Shown here: one piece after another, positions 34,990 through 45,553 of the stretch
How positions within the stretch are numbered: the stretch's first letter is position 1
Layout: each line of letters opens with the position of its first letter
Assembly: GCA_038373885.1 (NCBI GenBank)
Contig: JAWZYV010001785.1
Span: 248,001 to 312,000, forward strand
DNA from: Cheiracanthium punctorium
Taxonomy: Eukaryota; Arthropoda; Arachnida; Araneae; Cheiracanthiidae
Direction: 5' to 3'
Length of the DNA stretch: 64,000 bases
The notes under the pieces: generated by a model
What the model was told of the DNA's origin: nothing
Seen by the model: only the letters and a program-made list of their open reading frames with translations
The model's database searches: none
Translations under genes and position numbers: made by a program

Positions 34990-35852
34990 AAACACTCGTC
35001 AATTAAAAAAAATATAACTAAGATTCGTGAACTGAACAATAGTACAAGCTTATTCATCGTTAGCTGGATTTTATTTAGTTTTCGTCGCATTATCTAAAGC
35101 TATAACATTTAATTCCAATTTACAAAAAGAAACTTTTGTCACCGAGATCTAGGCGTTTAACTTAATTTGTAAAAAATGTTTTCTTTATCCCGGAAACAGG
35201 TTTTGCACATGTTTTTCAGTGTAATGAAATTTTAGCCCAACTGTACTCCGGGGAAGTACATATATACTGTATTATTCATTTACTAAACTCTTCCACCAAG
35301 CAATAAATAAATACTTTCAAATCTTTCTTTCTTTCTTTTTAGAAAGTGCAGAAAAGACACCATCCATGAACTAGCGAAGTCTGTCACCACACAAGATTCC
35401 CGAAGGACCTAATGTCCTACTAAAATCCAAAACAAAACCACTCTGGAAGATCTCAGAAACAGAGAAAGCCAGAAAGAGCCAGTGGACATCATTTTCTTCG
35501 TACCCGTCGGTAATTTTACGTGCTTGACCCCTATATATCTTTCGTATCCATCGAAAGTCGTCGTGCGTGCGTGTGTGTCGTACCCGTATATGTCAATGGC
35601 ACAGTTTGCGCCGAGACGTGACCTACTTTTCGGTTTGCTTGCATCCTTTCCAGCATCGATACTTGCTCTCACAACACAAGCCGGTTTCCCAGAAAGAATA
35701 AAAACGAACTTTCGGCAATCTAGTATGTTATCGGCCGTTTATTTATTTATTATAATTTTTTTTTTCTCAAACACTTTTCCATCAATGTCGAAAAGAGTTT
35801 GTGATTTCGGTCTGTCTGTCTGTTACTGTGTTTTGTTTTAAGGCAAGCTACA
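34990..35852. other. Unassigned stretch
   Basis: A 119-codon frame at 35482-35841 runs into T-rich sequence and shows no domain. TCGAAAAGAGTTTGTGATTT then (GTCT)n at 35787-35822 repeats the phrase at about 28677. Confidence 0.4.
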
Positions 35853-36035
35853 TGATCGCTATCTGCCTAAGAGGGGGACTTTTTAAGGGGTTTTAATGTG
35901 TATGCACGTTGGAGAAAGCCGCCCAAAACTCCAGACCTTTAGATCGACCGCCACGAGGTAGGCCAGAACCCTGGACCATCACACTACATACACCCACCTA
36001 CCAATGTTGAGTGTCTTATCCATTCAGCCATGGGT
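35853..36035 (-). repeat. tRNA-headed SINE, copy 2
   Basis: GGGACTTTTTAAGGGGTTTT, GTTGGAGAAAGCCGCCCAAA, CTCCAGACCTTTAGATCGAC, AACCCTGGACC and CTTATCCATTCAGCCATGGG appear in the family order. In minus-strand sense CCATGGCTGAATGG is the box-A side and GGTCCAGGGTTCTGG the box-B side of the tRNA-like head. Confidence 0.65.
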
Positions 36036-36588
36036 GGGCTTTGTCTGTCGGTCTGCCCGTCCGTGATCTAACTTTCGTAAATAGATATCAATAGTATTCA
36101 CTTTTTTTTTTTTTTCCAAAAGGGGCAGGGGAATTTATCAAAAATGGCTCTTTTTGTTCAGAAAAAGGGAAATTTTCTAGTCACGCCTTTGGATTTTCTT
36201 TCTGTAATGCTAGTGCTGCTTTAAAATATAAAAGAAAAAAAAATGCTTCAAAACATTCAAGGCTTATTTTTTCATTTCTATAAAAAGCAGGGCTCATGAG
36301 TACTTAAAAAAGGCGAGCAGGTCGGGAAGCCCATTCAAAAACCGCAGCAACAGCTCTCATGTGTACTCAGTTCCCCCCCCCCCCCGTCATGGTCCTTCGA
36401 AAGCCTCACTGGACCGAAGCGAAAGTATTCATAAGACCAACGTCGGGAAGAAACGACGAACACAAAAAGGGAAATCCCTTCTGTCGAGAGGGAGCGAAAA
36501 AGTTAACGTTGCATTAAGCAGAAGCGTAATGTGCAAAATGTGAAGAGCATGAATGAATGAAATTATCTATTACTAAATTCAATTGAGC
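36036..36588. other. Unassigned stretch
   Basis: Nothing recognised apart from a 13-C run at 36373-36385. Confidence 0.5.
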
Positions 36589-36735
36589 TAGTGGCGTAGC
36601 GAGAAATTTTTCATGGGGGGGGGGTTACGACTACTGCAACTCATATACATTATACGTGTGTGTGATTAGAGATTGAAGAAAATACATTTTGTACGCCAAA
36701 AAGATTCCTCTACCTTCCCCGTGACTACGCCACTG
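36589..36735. mobile_element. hAT MITE, complete 147-bp copy
   Basis: Begins TAGTGGCGTAGC and ends GACTACGCCACTG. AATTGAGC (36581-36588) and ATTTGAGC (36736-36743) form an 8-bp duplication with one mismatch. This is the best reference copy for the split element 9303-14031 and the half copy at 51191-51318. Confidence 0.78.
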
Positions 36736-36743
36736 ATTTGAGC

Positions 36744-37544
36744 AATCTTAAAATATCCATTCCAACGCTCAGCACATGGCATTCAAAATCGCGAATAATA
36801 TTTGAAAAGAAATCACGAATATCCTGCGAATAACATATGAATAGAATACGAATAGAATTCGAGAATAGTATTCGAATAATAAAAATCGAGGATATTCACT
36901 ATTCGATAATTGCTTTTGTTTGAATAGTCTTCGTAGATAACAGAATTCATTCGAATGGCACATCAATACGCAAGTAATATTGCGTTGGAAAGTGCTATCA
37001 TCGGTGTGTCCAGCATGACTTATCCTCCTTCTTAAAAATGCATTTTAGAGATTTTCATTCATTTCAAACACAGGAAAATGTGTGCATATCATTAAGGTTT
37101 TGACAGCCTGCTATCCATTAAAAACGATAGAGATTGTAGCTCTTTCACAGTTTATTCTCCAGGGCAGACGAAATGTTTTTGTACTGTAGACAACTTATGT
37201 TATTTTTGCCGTTTTAAAACAGAGTGAAACCGAGGATAAAGTGCCAACCAAGACGTCCTAAAACACTTACGTGGTGCAAAATGCGCGGAATTATCACGAG
37301 ACCAGTGCGATATTTACCCAGCAGTGACAGCTGTCACCAGGGGAATTTTTTAACTGGCTGATTAACTTGGAGCTTTATCTTAATGCAACGCTGAATGTCT
37401 AAAAATTCATCCACTTTAAATTTGTTTAGGACAGCTTACTCCAGAGCTGTTCAATTTGATTTCTTTTAACAGAGTCGAAAAGTTAAAAAAAAAACAGGTT
37501 TTTGTTACGCGTTTGTTTATGCACATAACATAATCGTTTTAACG
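36744..37544. other. Unassigned AT-rich stretch
   Basis: No gene or element ends. GAATA-type simple repetition (CGAATA) at 36810-36930. Confidence 0.5.
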
Positions 37545-37700
37545 CAGGTATGGGCAACTTTTGAAAAGTTGCGGACCAAACTTCATGATGTTAGCGAAGT
37601 CGCGGGCCGTATAACTAGGATTTATATGGGATTTTGAATGGTTTATATGGGTTTTGATATGCTCCGCGGGCCTGATTAAAAGCCTTGGCGCCCACGTCTG
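37545..37700. mobile_element. hAT-like MITE
   Basis: Starts CAGGTATGGGCAAC, ends GCGCCCACGTCTG, and carries the GCGGGCC phrases (37613, 37666) typical of hAT MITEs with TGGGCAAC ends. No clear 8-bp duplication. Confidence 0.5.
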
Positions 37701-37950
37701 GAAGAGCCCCATATGTGTTTTAACGTACAAATATCAAAACATAAACTTTTATAACGCTTTAACACTTCAATATTCATGCATGTTGGGTACAAGCAAGTTT
37801 CCACCAAATACCTTTGTTCATTAAAATTTCTCAAAATACAAATCTAGGAAGATTCTCACATAAAATAAGTGGAAAAGTTATTTTTAATTGGAGGGTTAGT
37901 TCACTTATAAGGCTATTATTATAACTAGAAATTTTCTAAGCACATATGTA

Positions 37951-38288
37951 TGTCAAGGCCAGGCCTGCAAAGCCCTCGCGAATGACTCAACATCCACCAG
38001 CACCTAAAAGCGACAACCCGTAAAGGCCCCAATAGCTTTCCCCCCTGATTAATAAAATGAAGACGACCTCAGCCCGAAAGAACTCTCACCCCTTTTTTTA
38101 GGAATAGACATTCGAGGAAGAGCTGCGGCACTAAGCAGTTGATAGCTGTATGCTCATGCACGACGATACGAAGAATAATGTAAACTCCAGCATGTAAATT
38201 ACTTGTAAATATAATTTTTTCTTTAATATTAAGTGAAATAGTAATTATTCATCCCTAGACACCAGCCTAATACTCTCTCTTTTAATAT
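37951..38288 (+). repeat. 5' LTR of the gypsy element
   Basis: Begins TGTCAAGGCCAGGCC and ends CTCTCTTTTAATAT. It differs from the 3' LTR at one base. The ends do not show the usual CA terminus. I see no strong TATA box; AT-rich sequence lies near 38210-38240. Confidence 0.92.
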
Positions 38289-38291
38289 TTA

Positions 38292-38309
38292 TGGGGGCTC
38301 GACCCCAGA
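38292..38309 (+). promoter_or_regulatory. Primer binding site, tRNA-Pro type
   Basis: TGGGGGCTCGA starts a few bases after the LTR. The first ten bases equal the complement of the CCA end and acceptor strand of animal tRNA-Pro as used by some retroelements. Complementarity past that point was not verified. Confidence 0.65.
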
Positions 38310-38448
38310 GAACCGTTTTGCAATAAGTGAACGATATGACGCAGTTCCTTTTTCTTATGACGCAGTTTATCTTTCGTCGTGGTGCTTAAGAGTGCAATAC
38401 GGATAACGCACTTTGAAGTAAGTGAACTAACTTTGTTATTACATTAAA

Positions 38449-41400
38449 ATGTCACTAGTCGACATTCCAGAATTGGCGGTTGCCATTAAGACGGAAAAAA
38501 CAGCAAAAATTAAGCTACTTCATCAGCTAATTTTCGAAAATACTGGAGATAGAAAAAATAGAGATCGGCTCAGATCGTTCCCTGGCTTTGCCTTCTCACC
38601 AGACGGTGACGAATTGAAAAATAAAATCGCAAAAACCAAAACAGAGTTTACGGTTAATAATTTGATTACTTTGGCTAATATACTGCAAATTTCTAATGAA
38701 GGTACGGGTGATGAGCTAGCCACTCGAATTGTCTCTTGCTTAAACAATTTAGAAGTACTTAAAGATAATCTTGTTCACGATGATTTAACTGATAATGAGT
38801 CTGAGACTGAGTTCAGTCACACTGAAGTTCAAGGGAGCAAATGTAACGTGCTTTCCCAAACCGAAAGTGTTAATGCTAATAATTTAAAAATAGCTGAAAA
38901 TGTTGTGAAAAATACTAGTATGCCAACAAGAGATAATTTTAGTGCATTCGAACAATACAGGCAACCACCAATACATGGCAATTTTATAAACTCTCACGTC
39001 TCGTTTTCTGACTTGGAAAGTTTTATTGGGCCATTTGAAGGCAAGAATTTCGAAAGCGTTGAAGCCTGGTTAGAAAACTTTGAAGATGCTGCATGTTTGT
39101 TGCAATTAACTGAGCTTCAAAAAGTAATATTTGCTAAACGCTGCATGCAGGGAAAGGCCAAATTGTTCCTTGCTAGCGAATCGAAAATTCATTCTTATGA
39201 GATATTTAAAAAAATCATGCTTGAGGAATTCGGCGATACATCTAACTCTGCCGAAATTCATGAAACGCTTTCTAAAAGGAAAATGAGATGTGACGAGACC
39301 ATTGATGAATACTTTTTGAATATGAAACGATTAGCCAATAAAGGCAAGGTAGAAGATGCCGCATTGATGAAATACGTAATAAATGGTATCAATGAAGATG
39401 TTTATAAAAAAGCTTCTCTGTACGGATGCCGAAATTTGGTTGAATTTAAGAACAGGTTAAAAATTTTTGAGCAAATGCAGTCAGATGAACAAAAAAATAA
39501 AATTCCTAAGAGTAAATTTGAGCAAAAACAAAAAGTGTATGATGCTAAAGCTAAACCGAATCTCGAAAATACTAAAATACCTGTTTCGTCCCAAATTCGT
39601 TGTTTTTCCTGTGGTATGTTGGGACATAAGTCAAAATTTTGCAAACATAAAGATAAAGGCCTTAAATGTTTTGCTTGTAATTCCTTCGGACATAAATCTA
39701 ATGACTGTGTAAAACGTACTGTTAAGATAGAAACTAAATCAGAAGCTATTCATGAAGTTGAAGTACAACCAAATTTTTTCTCAGAAATGCAAAAGCAAAT
39801 ATCAATTCTAAATATCCCCATAAACTCTCTTTTTGATACAGGAAGTAAAGTTACAATTATAAAAGAGCATATTTATAACAAATTACGTAAACCGACTTTA
39901 ACCCCCACAAACATGATTTTTGCCGGAATCGGCGCAGGCGAAATGAAACCCTTTGGCTATTTTAATACAACTATTTCTATTGATAACCACACATTCCAAA
40001 CCGATGTATTCGTTGTCGGTAATAATTTAATTGCTCCAGACGCTATAGTCGGAACCGACGTTATTAAGCAAGGCGAATTCACGTTTAGTGCTGAAGGCAT
40101 CCAAATTAAGACCAATGAAAAATCTTTCATCCATGCAATTACTGCTATCGAAAATAAAGACGAAGTGGATCTAACTCACATTCAATGTCCTGAATTGCGA
40201 GCCGAAGCTGCGCAAATAATTTATTCATACAAACCACACAAAACAAAACACGTTAACGTCAGCATGCACATTGTCGTAAAAGATGATATTCCAGTAGCTC
40301 AACGACCGCGTAGATTTTCCCATGCCGAGAACGACGAGATTCGACGTCAGGTGCGTAAATTATTAGATGAAAACATAATCAAACCTTCAACTTCCGACTA
40401 CGCATCGCCGGTTGTATTAACAAAAAAGAAAAATGGCGAATATAGAATGTGCATCGATTACCGGAAAATAAATAAAAAAATTATCAAAGACAGATTTCCC
40501 CTACCACTAATTGAGGACGTCTTAGATAAGCTGCACGATGCAAAAGTTTTCACGACGTTGGATTTAAAAAACGGGTTTTATCACGTAGATATCGATGAGG
40601 ATAGTAAAAAATATACATCTTTTGTGACTTCGGAAGGCTCCTGGATGTTTAATAAAGCCCCATTTGGTTTATGTTTATCACCAGCAGTTTTTCAACGCTA
40701 TGTTTTTCAAGTGATGCATGAGCTATTACAAGACAACACTGTCATAATATACATGGATGATATCATTATCCCATCAACTGATATGCAGCAGGGAATACAG
40801 AAACTAGCACGTGTGTTAAATACGGCATCACAATATGGTCTCGAACTCAATTTTAAAAAGTGTCACTTTTTAAAACAAAAAATTGAATTCTTGGGCTATA
40901 TCATACAAAACGGAACGATTCGACCGTCACCAGACAAAACTAAAGCCGTTCAAAATTTTCCAGAGCCTCGTACCGTAAAACAAATTCAACAATTCCTTGG
41001 CTTAACTGGTTATTTTCGAAAATTTATTAAAAGTTATTCAATAATCGCTAAACCTCTGAGTGACTTATTAAGACAAGATGAACCTTTCGTTTTCGGTCCA
41101 GATCAGCAGCTAGCTTTTCAACGATTGAAGGACGCGCTTTCAACAGACCCACTCTTACATCTATTTAGCCCAGGTGCCAATCTCCAGTTACATACGGACG
41201 CTTCTAAACACGGATACGGAGCCATTTTGCTCCAAGAGTCTCCAGATGGATATCACCCAATCTACTACATGAGTAAAAAAACTAAACCGCACGAAGAAAA
41301 TTATTCTAGTTTTGAATTGGAAGTATTAGCTATCGTTGAAGCACTTAAAAAATTCCGTCACTACTTACATGGAACACATTTTCAAATTTTTACCGATTGT

Positions 41401-42771
41401 GCCGCATTTCAAAAAACCATGAGTAAGCGTGACATCGTACCCAAAATCGCCAGATACGCTCTTTTTCTCCAAGAGTTCGACTACGAAATTTTACATCGTC
41501 CAGGACATCAAATGAAACATGCTGATGCATTAAGTCGATCGCCTGTCATGTTTATCGCGTGCGATGAAATCACAGCCAAAATTAAAGCCGCACAAAACAC
41601 TGATGAGTACATTAAAACTCTTAAGCGTCTATTAGAAGATGGAGACACACAGGAATACAACATTCGCAATGAAGTCTTATACAAAATTGTAAATGGTAAA
41701 GAGTTACTAGTTGTACCAGCTTCGATGCAAACCAACCTAATTAAAAAAATTCATGACAAAGGACATTTTGCGGTTCAAAAAACAGAAGACATTTTAAAAC
41801 TTGACTATTATTTTCCTCAAATGCGAAGTAAAATTGAGCATGTCCTAGCTAATTGCATTCACTGCATTCTAATAAACAAGAAACGAGGCAAGGGAGAAGG
41901 TTTCTTGCACCCAATCCCCAAAGGTGACACGCCACTACACACATACCATCTCGATTTTCTGGGACCCTTACCATCGACTAACAAAAATTATAACCATCTA
42001 TTCACTGTCATAGATGCTTTTAGCAAATTCACGTGGATTTATCCTGTCAAATCGACTTCTACAGCGGACGCATTGACTAAGTTAGAGATTCAGAAAAGTA
42101 CATTTGGCAACCCATCACGCGTAATTACTGACCGAGGAGCGGCGTTTACATCAAATGCTTTCCAAGAGTACTGCAATAACGAATCTATTGAGCACGTAAA
42201 GATCACTACAGGTATACCACGTGCAAACGGGCAAGTAGAACGAATCCATGAAGCTTTAATCCCTGTGTTAAGCAAGCTTTCAATAGATGAACCCGAGAAA
42301 TGGTACAAACATGTCCCAAACCTGCAAAGAATCCTAAATAGTACCATAAGTTCGTCCACCAAATGGTCCCCATTTGAAGTGCTTATCGGCACTAAAATGA
42401 AGAATAAGGAAGACAACAAAATACTCGAAATTTTGAACGAAGAATATACATCGCACTTTATTCAGGAAAGAGAAAAGCTGCGTGACGACGCTAAAAAGAA
42501 CATCTTAAAAGTCCAGGAAACGAGTAAGAAACACTTTGACAAAAAAAGGAAGACACCCACTAAGTACAAAAAAGGTGATTTGGTAGCCATCCAACGGACG
42601 CAATTCGGCACTGGCCTTAAATTGAGACCCAAATATTACGGGCCATACCGAATTAAAGCATGCAAACCGAACGATAGGTATGATGTGGAAAAAATCGGGA
42701 ACCATGAGGGACCGAATTCGACTTCAACCGCCGTGGACTTTATGAAGAAATGGTCCACCGATATCACCTAA
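38449..42771 (+). CDS. Gag-Pol polyprotein of a Ty3/gypsy retrotransposon
   Basis: A single 1,440-codon frame. Gag occupies about residues 1-440, with two CCHC zinc knuckles starting at C385 (CFSCGMLGHKSKFC) and C407 (CFACNSFGHKSNDC). The aspartic protease has D463 in FDTGS. The reverse transcriptase runs from about 606 and has YMDD at 768-771. RNase H has the HTDAS motif at 915-919. The integrase has an HHCC zinc site (H1102, H1106, C1136, C1139) and D1169, D1228 and E1264 with the canonical 35-residue spacing, followed by a GPY motif at 1398-1400; no chromodomain is seen. The order protease-RT-RNase H-integrase is that of Ty3/gypsy. Gag and Pol are fused without a frameshift or stop, so the ratio of products must be set by processing. 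No inactivating change is visible. Confidence 0.97.
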   Translation: MSLVDIPELAVAIKTEKTAKIKLLHQLIFENTGDRKNRDRLRSFPGFAFSPDGDELKNKIAKTKTEFTVNNLITLANILQISNEGTGDELATRIVSCLNNLEVLKDNLVHDDLTDNESETEFSHTEVQGSKCNVLSQTESVNANNLKIAENVVKNTSMPTRDNFSAFEQYRQPPIHGNFINSHVSFSDLESFIGPFEGKNFESVEAWLENFEDAACLLQLTELQKVIFAKRCMQGKAKLFLASESKIHSYEIFKKIMLEEFGDTSNSAEIHETLSKRKMRCDETIDEYFLNMKRLANKGKVEDAALMKYVINGINEDVYKKASLYGCRNLVEFKNRLKIFEQMQSDEQKNKIPKSKFEQKQKVYDAKAKPNLENTKIPVSSQIRCFSCGMLGHKSKFCKHKDKGLKCFACNSFGHKSNDCVKRTVKIETKSEAIHEVEVQPNFFSEMQKQISILNIPINSLFDTGSKVTIIKEHIYNKLRKPTLTPTNMIFAGIGAGEMKPFGYFNTTISIDNHTFQTDVFVVGNNLIAPDAIVGTDVIKQGEFTFSAEGIQIKTNEKSFIHAITAIENKDEVDLTHIQCPELRAEAAQIIYSYKPHKTKHVNVSMHIVVKDDIPVAQRPRRFSHAENDEIRRQVRKLLDENIIKPSTSDYASPVVLTKKKNGEYRMCIDYRKINKKIIKDRFPLPLIEDVLDKLHDAKVFTTLDLKNGFYHVDIDEDSKKYTSFVTSEGSWMFNKAPFGLCLSPAVFQRYVFQVMHELLQDNTVIIYMDDIIIPSTDMQQGIQKLARVLNTASQYGLELNFKKCHFLKQKIEFLGYIIQNGTIRPSPDKTKAVQNFPEPRTVKQIQQFLGLTGYFRKFIKSYSIIAKPLSDLLRQDEPFVFGPDQQLAFQRLKDALSTDPLLHLFSPGANLQLHTDASKHGYGAILLQESPDGYHPIYYMSKKTKPHEENYSSFELEVLAIVEALKKFRHYLHGTHFQIFTDCAAFQKTMSKRDIVPKIARYALFLQEFDYEILHRPGHQMKHADALSRSPVMFIACDEITAKIKAAQNTDEYIKTLKRLLEDGDTQEYNIRNEVLYKIVNGKELLVVPASMQTNLIKKIHDKGHFAVQKTEDILKLDYYFPQMRSKIEHVLANCIHCILINKKRGKGEGFLHPIPKGDTPLHTYHLDFLGPLPSTNKNYNHLFTVIDAFSKFTWIYPVKSTSTADALTKLEIQKSTFGNPSRVITDRGAAFTSNAFQEYCNNESIEHVKITTGIPRANGQVERIHEALIPVLSKLSIDEPEKWYKHVPNLQRILNSTISSSTKWSPFEVLIGTKMKNKEDNKILEILNEEYTSHFIQEREKLRDDAKKNILKVQETSKKHFDKKRKTPTKYKKGDLVAIQRTQFGTGLKLRPKYYGPYRIKACKPNDRYDVEKIGNHEGPNSTSTAVDFMKKWSTDIT

Positions 42772-43145
42772 TTATCTTCCACTTCTGACTAGAAAAACTC
42801 CCGACCGCGACTTTTTATTCCCGGACTTGACAACTTTCCCAAATATCACTGTTGAAGACAATCACATTTTTTTTCTCACTTTTCTAGCACAGCTCCAAGA
42901 CGTATTTCGTGACGATGTCGAAGAAGACGAAGGGCAGCCTCACGACGATTTGATTAGAAGCCTAGCCCACATGTTTTTCCCTTTTTCTCGTTTTTTTTTC
43001 TTTTTATTTTCAGGACCTCAGACGATAATTGGGTCCCCTGATGCCTACTGATGACGTCGACGATGAGGCGGATAACGCCCGGCCAAAGACGAGGACAACG
43101 TGGTGCCCACGAGAGCCGAGGACGTCTCCGAGCAGGATGGCCGAA
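42772..43145 (+). other. Region between pol and the 3' LTR
   Basis: 374 bp with no env. A 74-codon frame (42827-43051) runs partly through an acidic stretch. A pyrimidine-rich tract ending TTTTCAG at 43008-43014 looks like a splice acceptor. The expected polypurine tract before 43146 is weak. Less AT-rich than the rest of the element. Confidence 0.5.
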
Positions 43146-43483
43146 TGTCAAGGCCAGGCCTGCAAAGCCCTCGCGAATGACTCAACATCCACCAGCACCT
43201 AAAAGCGACAACCCGTAAAGGCCCCAATAGCTTTCCCCCCTGATTAATAAAATGAAGACGACCTCAGCCCGAAAGAACTCTCACCCCTTTTTTTAGGAAT
43301 AGACATTCGAGGAAGAGCTGCGGCACTAAGCAGTTGATAGCTGTATGCTCATGTACGACGATACGAAGAATAATGTAAACTCCAGCATGTAAATTACTTG
43401 TAAATATAATTTTTTCTTTAATATTAAGTGAAATAGTAATTATTCATCCCTAGACACCAGCCTAATACTCTCTCTTTTAATAT
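43146..43483 (+). repeat. 3' LTR of the gypsy element
   Basis: Copy of 37951-38288 with one substitution (T at 43354). Ends CTCTTTTAATAT before GTATAATTT. Confidence 0.92.
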
Positions 43484-44913
43484 GTATAATTTGTGTTACG
43501 TGCATTATGTCATTTACGGGACAGTTAAATTCGTCCACTCTGTTTGAAGGATGCAACAAACGATTTTTTGGAAAGGGAACGCCACCACCTAAGCCGCACA
43601 GAGGAGAAGGGCATTGTTACTACGATTATTTCTAATGCCCTCTGGCTAACGGCAGAGCGGCACCACATCCTTCCAATAGGACAGCGATGGGCGGAATAGA
43701 GCAGCTTCCATTTTATGGCTCCCCTGTGGGAGGAAGATAGACCAGTATCTGGATCGGCACCCCAAGAGATATCGTTTCATCATGGATGACATGGAGTCGC
43801 GACGAACGGAATTTACGTACACCGTCCCACAGCGACCCAGAAGAAAGAGGTTGCCCCCTTCCCAAGCACTGACCAAGTTCTGCGCCACTTCACTTTCAGT
43901 GTTCTCCTGGAGACCGAGCTTCAGCTGACTAGGCCACTGCAGGACACAACAGCGGTCAACCCTTCCTTTTGCAGTGTCGGCACAAAAGCGCCTGATGGAA
44001 AATGTTCTCATTATCGATGCATAACTGCATGACTTAATGTCTCCCGTTTCCTTTTTTTCCCAACCAAGTCCGTTTCGCAACCAGCTGGTGAAACTCTGGA
44101 AAAGTCCTCTCTTGAATTTTCCCTTTCGGTTCAAATGAGTCAGGTAGATCTTTTGCGATTTCGACAGATGCGAAAACAGACGAGACAAAAACAGGAGAGG
44201 GGGGGGAAGGCTTTTTATTTATTTTTCTTTCTCTTTCGCCGTGTAAAGGTACACGGGGCATGATTATGCATAAAAATGTCACGCGCTTGATGTTTCGTCA
44301 CGGCCCGTGATGTATAGGTACAAAACGATGCGAGGAAAAGAAAACCCGGCGAATGAATTGAATAAAAAAGAAAAAGTCAAAAAGTCTCAATGTGGCATGC
44401 CTGACTGGACTACCACATTTATTTATTTATTTATTTTTTTTAAAGTGAAGTTAATTTCTTCTGTTTTCCCGCTCCCTGTTTACAATGTTGCCGAGCTCAG
44501 AAGTTTCTAAAACAAGGTGTCCACCACTGTCAGAAACAGGGACATAGCCAGGAGGGGGAGGTGCCATAGGGTATTGTGCAACCCCCAAAATTTCGTATTT
44601 GTGTTAATTGGATGTCAATCATCAAGCTTTTTGTGAGAAATTCTATTTTTTCCATCTTTTGGGCGGTTCCAGATTTTTTTTTTCTTGTTACGTTCCAAGT
44701 CAGGAGGCAAAAATAGCAGCATTAGTAGCCTCACAATGAAGTAGACAATTTAGCATATTTTTTCTTAATTTTAGTAGTCGGAATAGTAGCATTTTTTCTA
44801 AAGTTCAGTCCAATAGTATATTACAAATAACAATTTGACGTTGCATTTTTTCTTTTTTTTAAAGAATAAGATGAAATAATCAAATTGATTTTTCTTTTTA
44901 CATGCTCAATATA
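43484..44913. other. Unassigned stretch with a GC-richer core
   Basis: The part 43555-44020 is markedly less AT-rich than its surroundings. The minus strand has an open frame of 180 codons (43646-44188) and overlapping smaller ones; none has a domain I know. A hAT-like left end (CAGGGACATAGCCAGGAGGGG at about 44536) is visible without a partner. Confidence 0.35.
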
Positions 44914-45421
44914 TACAGCCTGAGATTTTACTCATATTTTGAGAAAATGGAAAAATCTTATAACCCCAAGATGGATTTCAGTATTGTGATTCCAGTATAG
45001 AAGATAGACTCCAGTATTGAGGATTAAAATATCATCTGATTGATAATTATTAACTTTAAATATACAAGTAAAAAATGCCGTAAACTTCATTTGTAAATAT
45101 TTTATAATCAGAAATTATGACAGAACAGGCAGATCAATATTTAAGTCTGAGTAAAAACTTTAAGGCTAGCAAGAAAATAACATATAAGACAAAAAAAAAA
45201 AACTTTTAGAAGCTTGTGTAGGAGCCATTCCTTGGAATTACTTCCAATGTTCTTTTTTCACGGATGAAACTAGTTCTTGCCAAAGTTCAGGGTCGTTTTA
45301 TACCATTCGTCTTCGAAAGTATTTTTTCATTTCTACTGATGATGTAAAATGGTCTCCCGTTTGCAAAAACCCTTCTTACTAAGCCACCCCATGAGTTCTC
45401 TATTGGGTTAAGATCTAGAGA

Positions 45422-45553
45422 AAGTAATTAAAAAACTTTGTAAAAAACACACACGAAACGCGTATCCTCTTTCCTTTTACTTCTTATGTGTGTTTTTTAC
45501 AAAGTTTTTTAATTACTTTATCGTTTAACACCAGTATTTTGAGTGTTTTTTCA
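45422..45553 (+). mobile_element. Small Penelope-like/retrozyme-type insertion, copy 1
   Basis: 132 bp flanked by a perfect 15-bp duplication beginning GTTAAGATCT (45407-45421 and 45554-45568). The left part AATTAAAAAACTTTGTAAAA is the reverse complement of the right part TTTTACAAAGTTTTTTAATT, so it folds back. The tail TTTATCGTTTAACACCAGTA and TTGAGTGTTTTTT is shared with copy 2 at 46878-47106. A variable, longer duplication indicates retro-insertion rather than a cut-and-paste transposon. Only CGAAAC of the ribozyme-like core remains. Confidence 0.6.

Larger units (their letters stand above)
37951..43483 (+). mobile_element. Complete Ty3/gypsy LTR retrotransposon, young
   Basis: Two 338-bp LTRs with a single difference (38159 C, 43354 T) flank an intact gag-pol frame. 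A tRNA-Pro-type primer binding site follows the left LTR. ATGTA stands before the left LTR (37946-37950) and overlaps or follows the right LTR end (43482-43486), compatible with a 4- to 6-bp target duplication; the exact LTR end is therefore uncertain by 1-3 bases. There is no env. This is the only element in the window that looks able to make all its proteins. Confidence 0.95.

Noticed and set aside
38523..42705. Minus-strand frames inside the gypsy element (66-109 codons)
   Set aside because: They are shadows of the 1,440-codon gag-pol frame.
42772..43145. An env gene in the gypsy element
   Set aside because: Only 374 bp remain between pol and the LTR, with no signal peptide, membrane anchor or long frame.
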